A stretch of DNA of 57,646 bases, taken from an uncultured Prevotella sp. GTDB lineage: Bacteria; Bacteroidota; Bacteroidia; Bacteroidales; Bacteroidaceae. The notes beneath the pieces are model-generated. The model was given only the letters and a program-made list of their open reading frames with translations, was not told where the DNA came from and ran no database searches. Positions 1 to 8,421 of this stretch are shown here, piece by piece; the first letter of the stretch is position 1; each line of letters begins with the position of its first letter. Location of the stretch: NCBI GenBank assembly GCA_905233555.1, contig CAJODF010000005.1, positions 48,431 to 106,076 of the forward strand, read 5' to 3'. A program made the position numbers and the translations under genes.

Positions 1-843
1 TTTGATCATTCCCTCGATATCAGCATCAGAAGCCGTCAAAGTCTTCGACTCCTTAGCCTGGAACACGATGTTCTTGATGGCCTTCACCTTCGTGGGCGAG
101 CCATTCAGACCGCACTGGTTCACATCGCCATCCACGTCGGCCACGCTCCACTGGTTCAGTGTGAGTTCAGGGCGCTCATTGTACAGATAGTCGTATGGTG
201 TGCCCTCGGCGGGTCTTTCCATCGGACAGGTTGCACGCTTGTACTTCATCACCAACTTAGCGTTCTGGGGACGACAGGGCGCAGCGCTTCCGTTCACAGT
301 GATAACAACAGGCAGCGGAGCCTCTACAGTCTCCACACCACCGTCGATGACGCGCTTGATGGTAGCCTTACCATCCTTCACGCTGAGCACCTCCTCAGCA
401 TAAGTTACCTGGTTAAGACCCAATTTCTGAGCCACCTGAGGACCTACCTGAGCTGTATCACCGTCGATAGCCTGACGACCACCGATCACGATATCCACGT
501 CGCCAATCTTCTTGATGGCCGTAGCCAACGCGTAAGAAGTAGCGAGGGTATCGGCACCAGCGAAGAGACGGTCGGTCAACAACCAACCCGTATCAGCGCC
601 ACGATAAAGTCCCTGACGGATAATCTCACCTGCACGTGGAGGACCCATCGTGAGGATTCCTACTGTTGAGCCTGGATTCTGCTCCTTCAGGCGAAGGGCC
701 TGCTCCAAGGCATTCAAATCTTCTGGATTGAAGATGGCGGGTAGGGCAGCACGGTTCACCGTACCTTCTGCTGTCATAGCATCCTTACCCACATTTCTGG
801 TGTCTGGCACTTGCTTGGCCAGCACAACAATTTTTAAAGCCAT
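1..843 (-). CDS. etfB: Electron transfer flavoprotein beta subunit (partial, runs off left edge)
   Basis: 281 codons are open from an ATG at 843 to the window edge with no stop, so the C-terminus is missing; the family is usually about 260-290 residues, so little is lost. The N-terminus (MALKIVVLAKQVPDT) and the segment GRQAIDGDTAQVGPQ at residues 122-136 are typical of ETF beta, the cytoplasmic partner of EtfA that carries electrons between flavin dehydrogenases and a quinone or ferredoxin acceptor. EtfA would be expected beyond the left edge (inference). A -7 box (TACCTTTG on the minus strand, 890-883) lies about 40 nt upstream of the ATG, so this is probably the first gene of its transcript. 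Whether this ETF is electron-bifurcating cannot be told from this subunit alone. Confidence 0.93.
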   Translation of the reverse strand, partial: MALKIVVLAKQVPDTRNVGKDAMTAEGTVNRAALPAIFNPEDLNALEQALRLKEQNPGSTVGILTMGPPRAGEIIRQGLYRGADTGWLLTDRLFAGADTLATSYALATAIKKIGDVDIVIGGRQAIDGDTAQVGPQVAQKLGLNQVTYAEEVLSVKDGKATIKRVIDGGVETVEAPLPVVITVNGSAAPCRPQNAKLVMKYKRATCPMERPAEGTPYDYLYNERPELTLNQWSVADVDGDVNQCGLNGSPTKVKAIKNIVFQAKESKTLTASDADIEGMIK

Positions 844-882
844 ATTATATATATAAATAATGTGTATCTTGAAAATCGGGCG

Positions 883-890
883 CAAAGGTA
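883..890 (-). promoter_or_regulatory. -7 promoter box for etfB
   Basis: Reads TACCTTTG on the minus strand, matching the Bacteroidota -7 consensus TAnnTTTG; the etfB ATG follows after a leader of about 39 nt. Confidence 0.6.
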
Positions 891-907
891 CTGCTTTTTA
901 GGGAGAC

Positions 908-1047
908 AGCCAAATAAAATGCACAAAATCGACGCATTTGTGCACAAATTGGCTTATTTGTGCAAGAAACAGGTGTGTATTTTTTGTACACGTAGGAAAT
1001 TTTGCTGGTACGTCTAGAAAAAATAAATCGTACGTGTACCAGCAAAA
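908..1047. promoter_or_regulatory. Inverted-repeat cluster between etfB and the DUF486 gene (possible operators)
   Basis: The 291-nt space between the two divergent genes holds four 8-nt boxes of the form GCACAAAt or its complement (921-928, 936-943, 942-949, 956-963). Two of them fuse into the perfect 14-nt palindrome ATTTGTGCACAAAT at 936-949. Further right, TTTTGCTGGTAC (1000-1011) pairs with GTACCAGCAAAA (1036-1047), and GTACACGTA (986-994) pairs with TACGTGTAC (1031-1039). No gene explains these repeats; they look like binding sites or a long hairpin. The regulator is unknown. Confidence 0.45.
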
Positions 1048-1101
1048 ACTGCAAATAAACAAAAAAAATACATTTTCAATGTCCAATTATCTTTTTTTTA
1101 G

Positions 1102-1109
1102 TATCTTTG
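1102..1109 (+). promoter_or_regulatory. -7 promoter box for the DUF486 gene
   Basis: TATCTTTG, matching TAnnTTTG, with 25 nt to the ATG at 1135. It probably also serves the kinase-dnaG-cls genes that follow without a gap. Confidence 0.6.
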
Positions 1110-1134
1110 CAACCGATATCTAACAGACGAAGTT

Positions 1135-1509
1135 ATGGCTAACGGTTTTTATACAATATTGCTGCTCATTATGAGCAATGTGTTTATGACCTTTGCGTGG
1201 TATGGCCACCTCAGACTCCAGCAGTCGGGGGTCTCCACCAACTGGCCCCTCTATTTGGTGATTGCCTTTTCATGGATGATCGCTTTTTTCGAGTACTGTT
1301 GTCAGGTTCCCGCCAACAGGATTGGATTTGTGGATAATGGCGGCCCCTTTAATCTGGTGCAGTTGAAGGTGATTCAGGAGTGCATCTCACTTGTGGTTTT
1401 TGCCGTGATTGCCAATCTGATTTTCCAACATGAACAGTTGCACTGGAATCATGCCGCTGCAGCACTTTGTCTGGTGGCGGCTGTCTATTTTGTGTTTATG
1501 AAACCATGA
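1135..1509 (+). CDS. DMT-superfamily small membrane protein (DUF486)
   Basis: 124 residues with four hydrophobic helices, the usual size of the DUF486 branch of the drug/metabolite transporter superfamily. The first helix begins right after MANGFYTILLLIMSN, and the conserved FFEYCCQVPANRIG segment sits in the second loop. The protein is integral to the inner membrane; its substrate is unknown. The stop codon TGA (1507-1509) overlaps the ATG of the histidine kinase (1506), so the two are translationally coupled. It is the first gene of a four-gene rightward run. Confidence 0.85.
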   Translation: MANGFYTILLLIMSNVFMTFAWYGHLRLQQSGVSTNWPLYLVIAFSWMIAFFEYCCQVPANRIGFVDNGGPFNLVQLKVIQECISLVVFAVIANLIFQHEQLHWNHAAAALCLVAAVYFVFMKP

Positions 1510-3542
1510 TGAAGAAGTTAAGATATTTTTGTCTGCTGTTGCTGACTATTTTTTGGGGTGATGTGGCTGCTGCCGACATCACTGCCAAGATGGATTCTGT
1601 GCGCCAAGAAATCAAGTCGTTGACGGGTAAGGATCGGATGAATGCGTGGAAGACTCTGTATTATATGGCTTTTCAGACGGGTGACAATAGTCTTTCGATG
1701 CGGACTCTTGATGAATGGATAGCCGATGCCCACAAAGATAAGGATGAATGGAGCGAGAGTGTGGCTCGTCAGAACAAGGTGGTCGATTACTATAATCAGG
1801 CAAAGTATGATTCCGTGAGGATTACGGCTCAAGAGGCGATGGACTTCTGTCGCGACAAGAAAGGATTGACACGTAAATTCTTCGAGGCCTGGCACCTGAC
1901 CATTTGTAGTTACCATGCACAGGGACAATACAATACGGCTATCCGTGAAGGCAGACAGATGCACGAGGAAGCCATCCTGAAAAATGACCTCTTCGGTCAG
2001 TCGATGGCCTATTACAATATGGGAAATGTCTATTATACGATGCGTCACTTCCGTCAGTCGGTGGAAGCCTTGGAACAGAGTGTCCGTCTGTTGCAGCGGG
2101 AAGACAGTAGTGAGTCTGTGCTTTTGGAAGTGTATCCCTATTACGGCGATGCTTTGGAAGCATTGAAGGACTACAAGAAACTGGATGAGATGACTCAGGA
2201 GTGGGGGAAACACGTGGAGCATTTCGGCAAAAACAATCAAAATCAGTTGGACATGCCCTCGGTTTATGCCAACTACTACATAGGCCGTACTCAGGCTCTG
2301 TTGGGTCTAGGACGTACCAATGAGGCCCGTCAGGCATTGAGGGATGCAGAAAAGAATATCAGTGATACCACCACCTTCGAGTGGCTATATCTTCTTTATT
2401 ATAATGCAGAATTGGCTCGTCGCGATGGACGCTATGATGAGGCTCTCCGTCTGAATGCCGAACGCCTGAAACTCAGTCATGTTATCGTTGACAAACCGAC
2501 GATGATTCCTATCCATCTGCAACGGGCTGACATCCTGTATTCGGCAGGCCGCTACAAGGAAGCCGCTGAGATGTATAAGCAAGTTTATCACCTCGACGAC
2601 TCGATGAACACGATGCAGACCCGTGAGCAGTTGAACGAGATGAACACTTTCTTCCAGGTGGATGAGTTGAAGGTGAAGAATGCCGAACAGGAGGATCTAT
2701 ATTCGAAGATCATCGGCGTGTTGGTGATATTGGCACTATCGGTGTTCCTGATACATCGCTATATCGCAGCACGGAAACTGAAGCAGAAGAACGAGGAACT
2801 TGCACGCAGCAATGCTGAACTGCAACTGGCCAACGAGAAGGCACAGGAGTCGTCGCGAATGAAGACTGCCTTTATACGTAATATCTCACATGAGATACGT
2901 ACGCCCCTGAATATCCTCAATGGTTTTACGCAGGTGCTCATCGACCAGGAAGGACAGTTGACGGAGTCGGAGAAAGCCAATATCAGTCGGCGTGTGGAAG
3001 AGAATTCGAAGCGGATGTCGGAACTGGTGAATACGATGTTGGAGATGTCGGAGACCAGTAGTCATACAGTGATAGAACGCAATGAGACTGCTTCGGCAGG
3101 GCATATTGCTGATGATGCTGTGCAGTTGTCGGGTATTGCCCATACGACGGCTCCTACCGAGCCTGCCAGTCCCGTGAGGTTTGAATTGCAGAAAGGAGGG
3201 GCCGACAACGTACTATTGAAGACGCATCCCTTCTATGCGATGCGTGCCCTTCGCCATCTGTTGGAGAATGCCCGTAAGTTTACGAGACAGGGCTATGTCC
3301 TGTTGCGTGTGACGACAGACGGACAAACTGTAACCTTCATAGTGGAAGATACAGGTATCGGTGTTCCGATAGAAGCACAGGAAATGATCTTCGGCGAATT
3401 TGTGAAACTCGACGAGAATGCCTCTGGTACGGGTATCGGTCTGCCTCTGGCTCGCGATATCGCCCGTAAACTGGGTGGCGACATTGTCTTGGATACAACC
3501 TATACAGGTGGTGCCCGCTTTATCATGACCCTGCCGATATGA
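1506..3542 (+). CDS. TPR-containing membrane histidine kinase
   Basis: 678 residues. A signal peptide (MMKKLRYFCLLLLTIFWG) precedes a periplasmic region of about 370 residues with tetratricopeptide-like helices. One membrane helix follows near residues 402-420, then a coiled coil, then a HisKA domain with the phospho-acceptor His in NISHEIRTPLN (about residue 462). The ATPase domain shows the N box LENARKF, the G1 box EDTGIGVP and the G2 box GTGIGLPLARD. It should sense an envelope signal and phosphorylate a regulator; none is adjacent, so the partner is elsewhere (the single-domain regulator at 27292 is a distant candidate). ATG at 1506 or 1509 are both possible; 1506 gives the ATGA overlap with the upstream gene. 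Its own stop overlaps the dnaG ATG in the same way, an odd coupling of signalling to replication. Confidence 0.88.
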   Translation: MMKKLRYFCLLLLTIFWGDVAAADITAKMDSVRQEIKSLTGKDRMNAWKTLYYMAFQTGDNSLSMRTLDEWIADAHKDKDEWSESVARQNKVVDYYNQAKYDSVRITAQEAMDFCRDKKGLTRKFFEAWHLTICSYHAQGQYNTAIREGRQMHEEAILKNDLFGQSMAYYNMGNVYYTMRHFRQSVEALEQSVRLLQREDSSESVLLEVYPYYGDALEALKDYKKLDEMTQEWGKHVEHFGKNNQNQLDMPSVYANYYIGRTQALLGLGRTNEARQALRDAEKNISDTTTFEWLYLLYYNAELARRDGRYDEALRLNAERLKLSHVIVDKPTMIPIHLQRADILYSAGRYKEAAEMYKQVYHLDDSMNTMQTREQLNEMNTFFQVDELKVKNAEQEDLYSKIIGVLVILALSVFLIHRYIAARKLKQKNEELARSNAELQLANEKAQESSRMKTAFIRNISHEIRTPLNILNGFTQVLIDQEGQLTESEKANISRRVEENSKRMSELVNTMLEMSETSSHTVIERNETASAGHIADDAVQLSGIAHTTAPTEPASPVRFELQKGGADNVLLKTHPFYAMRALRHLLENARKFTRQGYVLLRVTTDGQTVTFIVEDTGIGVPIEAQEMIFGEFVKLDENASGTGIGLPLARDIARKLGGDIVLDTTYTGGARFIMTLPI

Positions 3543-5473
3543 TAGACAGACAGACCATAGACAAGATCATGGATGCCACAAACATCGTGGATGTGGTGGG
3601 TGACTTTGTCACTCTCCGTAAGGCAGGCGTGAACTATAAAGGGCTCTGTCCGTTCCACGACGACAAGACACCCTCGTTTATGGTATCGCCGTCGAAGCAG
3701 ATCTGTAAGTGTTTTGCCTGTGGTGAGGGCGGTACTGCCGTGAACTTCCTGATGAAGCACGAGCAAATCACCTATCCAGAGGCCCTGCGCTGGTTGGCGA
3801 AGAAATACAATATCGAGATACAGGAGAAGGAACTGACTGACGAGGAGAAACAACAGCAGAACGACCGCGATTCGATGTTCATCGTCAACGAGTGGGCGAT
3901 GAAGTATTTCCAGGAGATTCTGAAGAACGATCCTGACGGTATTGCGATAGGTAAACAGTATTTCCGCAGTCGTGGTATCCGTGATGACATCATCGAGAAG
4001 TTCAATCTGGGCTTTGCCCTGTCGAAGCGTGATGCCTTGGCAATAGCAGCGACGAAAGCCGGCTACAAGGCGGAGTTCCTTGTGAAGACGGGACTCTGTA
4101 TTCAAGGTGAAAAGGGAATTCATGACCGTTATGCTGGTCGTGTTATCTTCCCCTGGCTGAATGTCAGCGGCAGAGTGGTGGCCTTTGGCGGACGACTGTT
4201 GGATTCCCGTACGAAAGGTGTGCAGCAGAAGTATGTCAATTCGCCCGATTCGGATATCTATCACAAGGATCATGAACTCTATGGACTCTTCCAGGCCAAG
4301 AAGGCGATTGCAAAGGAAGACCGTGTGTATATGGTGGAAGGTTATACCGATGTCATCGCCATGCATCAATGCGGACTGGAGAATGTGGTGGCGAATAGCG
4401 GTACGGCCCTTTCTGTGTATCAGATTAAGTTGTTGCGTCGCTTCACGCAGAATATCACTTTATTGTACGATGGTGACGAGGCTGGTATCCATGCAGCCAT
4501 GCGGGGTACCGATATGCTGTTGGCAGAGGGTATGAACATCAAGGTGTTGCTGTTGCCCGATGGTGATGATCCCGATTCCTTTGCCCGCAAGCATACGGCG
4601 ACGGAATTCAAGGCGTATATCGAACAGAACGCTACGGACTTCATTTCTTTCAAGACCCGTCTGACGGTGGAGAATGTAACAGATCCCGTGAAGCGTAGTG
4701 AGGCCATCGGTGGTATCGTGAAGAGTATCTCGGTAATTCCGGAACAGATTCTGCGTTCCACCTATCTCAGTACCCTTGCCCAGCGTCTGGGCATCAAGGA
4801 ACAGACCCTGCTGAACTCGATGAACGGTATGATCCGTAAGGATATTGAGGATAAGGAGAAAGAACGTGAACGGGAGAATGCGCGTAATCAGCAAACGGCT
4901 CCACAGGAGATTATCGGTTTGCATACTGCCGACGAACAGACACAGGAGGTGGAACGTCTGCTGATTCAGTCGGTAATCCGTCATGGAGAGGAAGTCATCT
5001 TTGAGAATCTCGAGACAGAAGATGGCGGAACAACGAGCCTGACTGTGGCGCAGTATGTGGACTACGACTTAGGTTCTGACGGTCTGACGTTCCATGATGA
5101 GCGGTACAACCAGATTCTGAGGGAGGCTGTGGAACATAGCGGTAAAGAAGACTTTAAGGCGGAAACTTATTTCATGCACCATCCTGATGCAGATATTAGT
5201 CATCTGGCTACTCAATTGGCCATCGACCGTCACCAACTTGGCAAGAGTTTTCAGGTGAAACAGCGTGAGGGTAGTCTGCGTCAGCATGTGCAGCATCTGG
5301 TGCTCGACCTGCGTATGGACATTGTGGAGAAACGGTTGAAAGAGATACAGACTGAGATGCGACAAGTGGGTAGCGACAGGGAGCGCGCTATGGAACTGAT
5401 GGAGGAATTCAAGTCGGCTCAGGAACTGCGTAATGCGCTGGCTAAACAACTGGGAAATGATATAATCAGATAG
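3539..5473 (+). CDS. dnaG: DNA primase
   Basis: 644 residues, normal for bacterial primase, which makes RNA primers for chromosome replication. The N-terminal CHC2 zinc finger is visible as C37, H40, C58 and C61. The TOPRIM core has the conserved Glu in MVEGYTDVIAMH near residue 266 and the metal-binding DGDEAG near residue 311. The rest is the linker and C-terminal helicase-binding region. The ATG at 3539 overlaps the kinase stop by four bases, and the cardiolipin synthase start follows the dnaG stop by 3 nt, so the three are read as one transcript. Confidence 0.96.
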   Translation: MIDRQTIDKIMDATNIVDVVGDFVTLRKAGVNYKGLCPFHDDKTPSFMVSPSKQICKCFACGEGGTAVNFLMKHEQITYPEALRWLAKKYNIEIQEKELTDEEKQQQNDRDSMFIVNEWAMKYFQEILKNDPDGIAIGKQYFRSRGIRDDIIEKFNLGFALSKRDALAIAATKAGYKAEFLVKTGLCIQGEKGIHDRYAGRVIFPWLNVSGRVVAFGGRLLDSRTKGVQQKYVNSPDSDIYHKDHELYGLFQAKKAIAKEDRVYMVEGYTDVIAMHQCGLENVVANSGTALSVYQIKLLRRFTQNITLLYDGDEAGIHAAMRGTDMLLAEGMNIKVLLLPDGDDPDSFARKHTATEFKAYIEQNATDFISFKTRLTVENVTDPVKRSEAIGGIVKSISVIPEQILRSTYLSTLAQRLGIKEQTLLNSMNGMIRKDIEDKEKERERENARNQQTAPQEIIGLHTADEQTQEVERLLIQSVIRHGEEVIFENLETEDGGTTSLTVAQYVDYDLGSDGLTFHDERYNQILREAVEHSGKEDFKAETYFMHHPDADISHLATQLAIDRHQLGKSFQVKQREGSLRQHVQHLVLDLRMDIVEKRLKEIQTEMRQVGSDRERAMELMEEFKSAQELRNALAKQLGNDIIR

Positions 5474-5476
5474 AAG

Positions 5477-6901
5477 GTGATCAGTTGGAAACTCATATTG
5501 TTCAGCATTTACCAGATAATCGTCATTATAACGATTATCCATGTGGTGATGGATAACCGTCAGCCTGCAAAGACGATGGCCTGGGCTCTTGTGATCTGGT
5601 TCGTGCCAGTTGTAGGTATCGTCTTTTACCTTTTCTTCGGCATCAACACCCGTAAGGAACGTCTGGTGAGCCAGCGGAGTATGGACCAACTATCCAAACG
5701 CTCGATGCTGGAGTTCGTGGAACAGAAGGATCTTAGTCTGCCGGAGGATTACAAAGCCGTCATCGACCTCTTCGTCAACGAGAACCTGTCGCTGCCATTC
5801 AAGAACAATGAAGTCAGAATCTTTACAGACGGCTATGCTTTTTTTCCTGCGCTGCTCCATGAAATCGCTGCAGCCAAGGATCATATCCACATCGATATGT
5901 ATATCTTTGCCGACGACCCGTTGGGTAATCTCATTGCCGATGCGTTAATTGACAAGGTGCGAGAAGGGGTTGAAGTCAAAATGATCTATGATGATGTGGG
6001 CTGTTGGAATGTGAAGCACGGTTTCTTTGAACGGATGCGCGAGGAGGGTATCGAGGTGGTGCCTTACCTGCCAGTGCGTTTCCCGTCGTTTACGAGTAAG
6101 GTGAACTATCGTAACCACCGAAAACTCATTGTCATAGATGGTCGGACGGGTTTTATCGGAGGTATGAACATTGCGCTGCGCTATGTGAAGGGAACGAAGA
6201 CACAACCTTGGCGCGATACGATGTTGCAGGTCACAGGCAGCGGGGTCTATAGTCTGCAACGGGCCTTCCTCGTAGATTGGTATTTCGTAGATCGTACGCA
6301 GATATCTGACCGTAAGTACTATCCGAAGAACATTGAGCCGGCATTTAATTCCACCTTGATACAGGCGGTGACAAGCGGTCCTGTCACTCCATACCCTGAA
6401 ATTATGCAGGGACTGGTCCGTGTCATCATTGCCGCCAAACGCTATCTTTATATTGAGACACCCTATTTCCTGCCTACTGAGCCAGTACAGTTTGCCTTGA
6501 AGACGGCAGCCCTCGGTGGGGTCGATGTGCGTATCATGGTGCCGCTCCGCAGTGATGCAAAGTATGTGGAGTGGGCCAGTCGCAGTTATCTCCGTGAGAT
6601 GGTGAATGTGGGGGTGAAGGTGCTGCTATATCAGGCGGGATTTCTCCATTCCAAGATGGTAGTCAGCGATGATGCCATCTCTACTTGTGGATCGACGAAT
6701 GTCGATTTCCGCAGTTTTGAGAATAACTTCGAGGCAAATGTCTTTATTTACGACGAGGGAGTGGCTGTACAGATGCGTGACATCTTCCTGGCTGATGAGG
6801 CGCAGTCTGTTCTGTTCAGTGATATCCCCAAGCGGATTCATCCACGATTTATGAAACGGTTGGGCGAATCGGTGGTCAGATTGTTGTCACCAGTCATGTG
6901 A
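5477..6901 (+). CDS. cls: Cardiolipin synthase (phospholipase D family)
   Basis: 474 residues. Two N-terminal membrane helices (about residues 5-60) precede two phospholipase D catalytic repeats: HxK in NYRNHRKLIVIDG (about residue 213) and HSKMVVSDDAISTCGSTN (about residue 391). The family joins two phosphatidylglycerol molecules into cardiolipin at the inner membrane. The start is GTG at 5477, 3 nt after the dnaG stop; no better ATG lies nearby and the first helix begins immediately. It is the last gene of the operon; rsmD comes from the other strand 1 nt later. Confidence 0.92.
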   Translation: MISWKLILFSIYQIIVIITIIHVVMDNRQPAKTMAWALVIWFVPVVGIVFYLFFGINTRKERLVSQRSMDQLSKRSMLEFVEQKDLSLPEDYKAVIDLFVNENLSLPFKNNEVRIFTDGYAFFPALLHEIAAAKDHIHIDMYIFADDPLGNLIADALIDKVREGVEVKMIYDDVGCWNVKHGFFERMREEGIEVVPYLPVRFPSFTSKVNYRNHRKLIVIDGRTGFIGGMNIALRYVKGTKTQPWRDTMLQVTGSGVYSLQRAFLVDWYFVDRTQISDRKYYPKNIEPAFNSTLIQAVTSGPVTPYPEIMQGLVRVIIAAKRYLYIETPYFLPTEPVQFALKTAALGGVDVRIMVPLRSDAKYVEWASRSYLREMVNVGVKVLLYQAGFLHSKMVVSDDAISTCGSTNVDFRSFENNFEANVFIYDEGVAVQMRDIFLADEAQSVLFSDIPKRIHPRFMKRLGESVVRLLSPVM

Positions 6902-6902
6902 T

Positions 6903-7442
6903 TTATTGGAAAATGGAGAAGTTGACGCTTCCGTAACTGCGGTGCTCCTTGAAATGCGGATGCAAGGAGAAATCATGGTCTTTGCCGTGTTCAAAGACGA
7001 AGACACCGTCTTCTTTTAATAGTCCTTTCTCGAAGATCAGGTCGGGTATCGTCGGAAGTTCCTTCAAAGCGTAAGGGGGGTCGGCAAAGATAAAGTCGAA
7101 CTGCTGTTTGCACGACTTCACGAAGCGAAAAACATCACCTCGGAGTGGTGTCACAACAGAACCGTCCCCCTGTGACAGTTTCTGCAAACACTGCTGAATG
7201 AATCGGTGATGATCCCTGTCCATTTCCACGCTAATCACTTGCGAGCAGCCACGCGACAGCAGTTCTAAAGAGATACTTCCTGTGCCGGAAAACAAATCGA
7301 GGGCAGTGGTGCCTTCAAAGTCGAGATAGCCCGTCAGTACATTGAAGATGTTCTCTTTGGCAAAGTCTGTTGTCGGCCTTGCCTTGAATGACCTCGGAAT
7401 ATCGAAGTGCCGTCCCTTGTATTTCCCTGTAATGATCCTCAT
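6903..7442 (-). CDS. rsmD: 16S rRNA m2G966 methyltransferase
   Basis: 179 residues, the normal RsmD length. It shows the SAM-binding motif DLFSGTGSISLELLSRG and the catalytic FDFIFADPPY of N2-guanine methyltransferases. The enzyme methylates G966 of 16S rRNA during 30S assembly. I chose ATG 7442 because it overlaps the DUF3822 stop by 4 nt and the protein starts MRIITGKYKGRHF, as in the family. The open frame continues 45 codons further upstream, but that segment lies inside DUF3822 and has no family match. It is the last gene of the leftward operon starting at 8344. Confidence 0.92.
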   Translation of the reverse strand: MRIITGKYKGRHFDIPRSFKARPTTDFAKENIFNVLTGYLDFEGTTALDLFSGTGSISLELLSRGCSQVISVEMDRDHHRFIQQCLQKLSQGDGSVVTPLRGDVFRFVKSCKQQFDFIFADPPYALKELPTIPDLIFEKGLLKEDGVFVFEHGKDHDFSLHPHFKEHRSYGSVNFSIFQ

Positions 7443-8236
7443 CGTCCTTTCGTCAGCAACGTCATCAGATCGAAGGGCATCCCCTTGATCTGGGTAGCAG
7501 GAGCCCTGTTGAATTCTGCTGTCGGATTCAGCGTATAGGCCTTTTGCAGATAACGGCGCAGTTCCTGTATCAGCCATTCCTTTTCGGGAATCTCGCCTAC
7601 CAGATGCATCTCGTCGTGCTCGGGTTGCAGGTTCAGTTGCTTCCAGACATAAAGCAGGAAATAGAGCGAATCGTGGGCACGGACAGTCTCAAAGGAATTA
7701 CAGAACTTGAAACGGTTCTGCTGGAAAGAGAATATATCTAATTGCTTATCGTGGAAATAGCCGTACAGTTTGTTGCGATGACCAGTAAAACTGCGCTGGT
7801 GCAGATAGCGCCATACGGGTGCCATCAGATGAATGATGCTAACGTCGCTGAAATGGTCGTTGATGACGAGTCGCAGGTCTTTATTAATGGAGAAGATCGC
7901 AACGGCATTCAGGTCGGGTAGTACGTTGTAAGTCACACTGTCTTGCTGGCTCTGGGGGAAGGAGTGGCGATACAACGTCTCGATGTCGCTCTCCTGGAAC
8001 CGCTCCACAGGAACGAGTAGTGGCTTCGAGTCAATCAGCACCTGTGCACGTCGCATGTCTGTCGATAAGGTGTCTGATGTCTTGAAGGCTTCCCGCAGAT
8101 TGGCTGCGATGGATACACCACTCTTTACCACATACGGTTCGTAGGTGATGGGCTGTTCGGCATTGGTGGAATCCGTTGTCGTAAACGACAGGGTGTTCTT
8201 GCCTACACGTATTGTCAGTCTTCCTTTATCATTCAT
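7439..8236 (-). CDS. DUF3822 family protein
   Basis: 265 residues resembling the Bacteroidota-restricted DUF3822 family, which is predicted to have an actin/ASKHA-like fold and commonly lies beside rsmD. No catalytic motif is obvious. It is encoded between the 32-aa membrane peptide (9 nt upstream) and rsmD (4-nt overlap), so all three should be co-expressed from the promoter at 8360-8353. The function is unknown; the link to rsmD hints at a housekeeping rather than an accessory role. Confidence 0.8.
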   Translation of the reverse strand: MNDKGRLTIRVGKNTLSFTTTDSTNAEQPITYEPYVVKSGVSIAANLREAFKTSDTLSTDMRRAQVLIDSKPLLVPVERFQESDIETLYRHSFPQSQQDSVTYNVLPDLNAVAIFSINKDLRLVINDHFSDVSIIHLMAPVWRYLHQRSFTGHRNKLYGYFHDKQLDIFSFQQNRFKFCNSFETVRAHDSLYFLLYVWKQLNLQPEHDEMHLVGEIPEKEWLIQELRRYLQKAYTLNPTAEFNRAPATQIKGMPFDLMTLLTKGR

Positions 8237-8245
8237 ACCTTTTGA

Positions 8246-8344
8246 CTATTTCATTCCAGACATTACACTGGCTATACAGACGGCAAGCAATCCTGCCGCA
8301 ACGATAGCCAAGAGGATGTTGATTACTTTATCAGATATCTGCAT
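8246..8344 (-). CDS. 32-residue hydrophobic membrane peptide
   Basis: ATG at 8344 opens MQISDKVINILLAIVAAG and ends in SVMSGMK before TAG at 8246-8248. Roughly residues 8-28 form one transmembrane helix, preceded by a short polar N-terminus. A -7 box (TACCTTTG on the minus strand, 8360-8353) ends only 8 nt before the ATG, so the transcript would be nearly leaderless and this would be its first gene. DUF3822 follows after 9 nt. The consistent hydrophobicity, tight operon spacing and promoter placement argue that it is real. I do not recognise a family. Confidence 0.6.
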   Translation of the reverse strand: MQISDKVINILLAIVAAGLLAVCIASVMSGMK

Positions 8345-8352
8345 ATCGGCTG

Positions 8353-8413
8353 CAAAGGTACAATAAAAAATTCATAATTCATAATTCATAATTCATAATT
8401 TTTACTAACTTTG
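8353..8413. promoter_or_regulatory. Divergent promoter pair sharing a heptad array
   Basis: Minus-strand -7 box TACCTTTG (8360-8353) and plus-strand -7 box TAACTTTG (8406-8413) are 45 bp apart. Four copies of AATTCAT plus AATT (8369-8400) fill the gap where both -33 elements would fall. The plus box ends 8 nt before the helicase ATG and the minus box 8 nt before the small-peptide ATG, so both mRNAs would be close to leaderless. Confidence 0.6.
8369..8400. repeat. Heptad array, AATTCAT x4
   Basis: Four perfect tandem copies of AATTCAT followed by AATT, lying between divergent promoters. The same array recurs at 18141-18172. Confidence 0.9.
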
Positions 8414-8421
8414 CACCCGTT

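Noticed and set aside
7443..7577. 45-residue N-terminal extension of RsmD
   Set aside because: It lies inside DUF3822 in another frame and does not resemble the family; the ATGA overlap start at 7442 is better.
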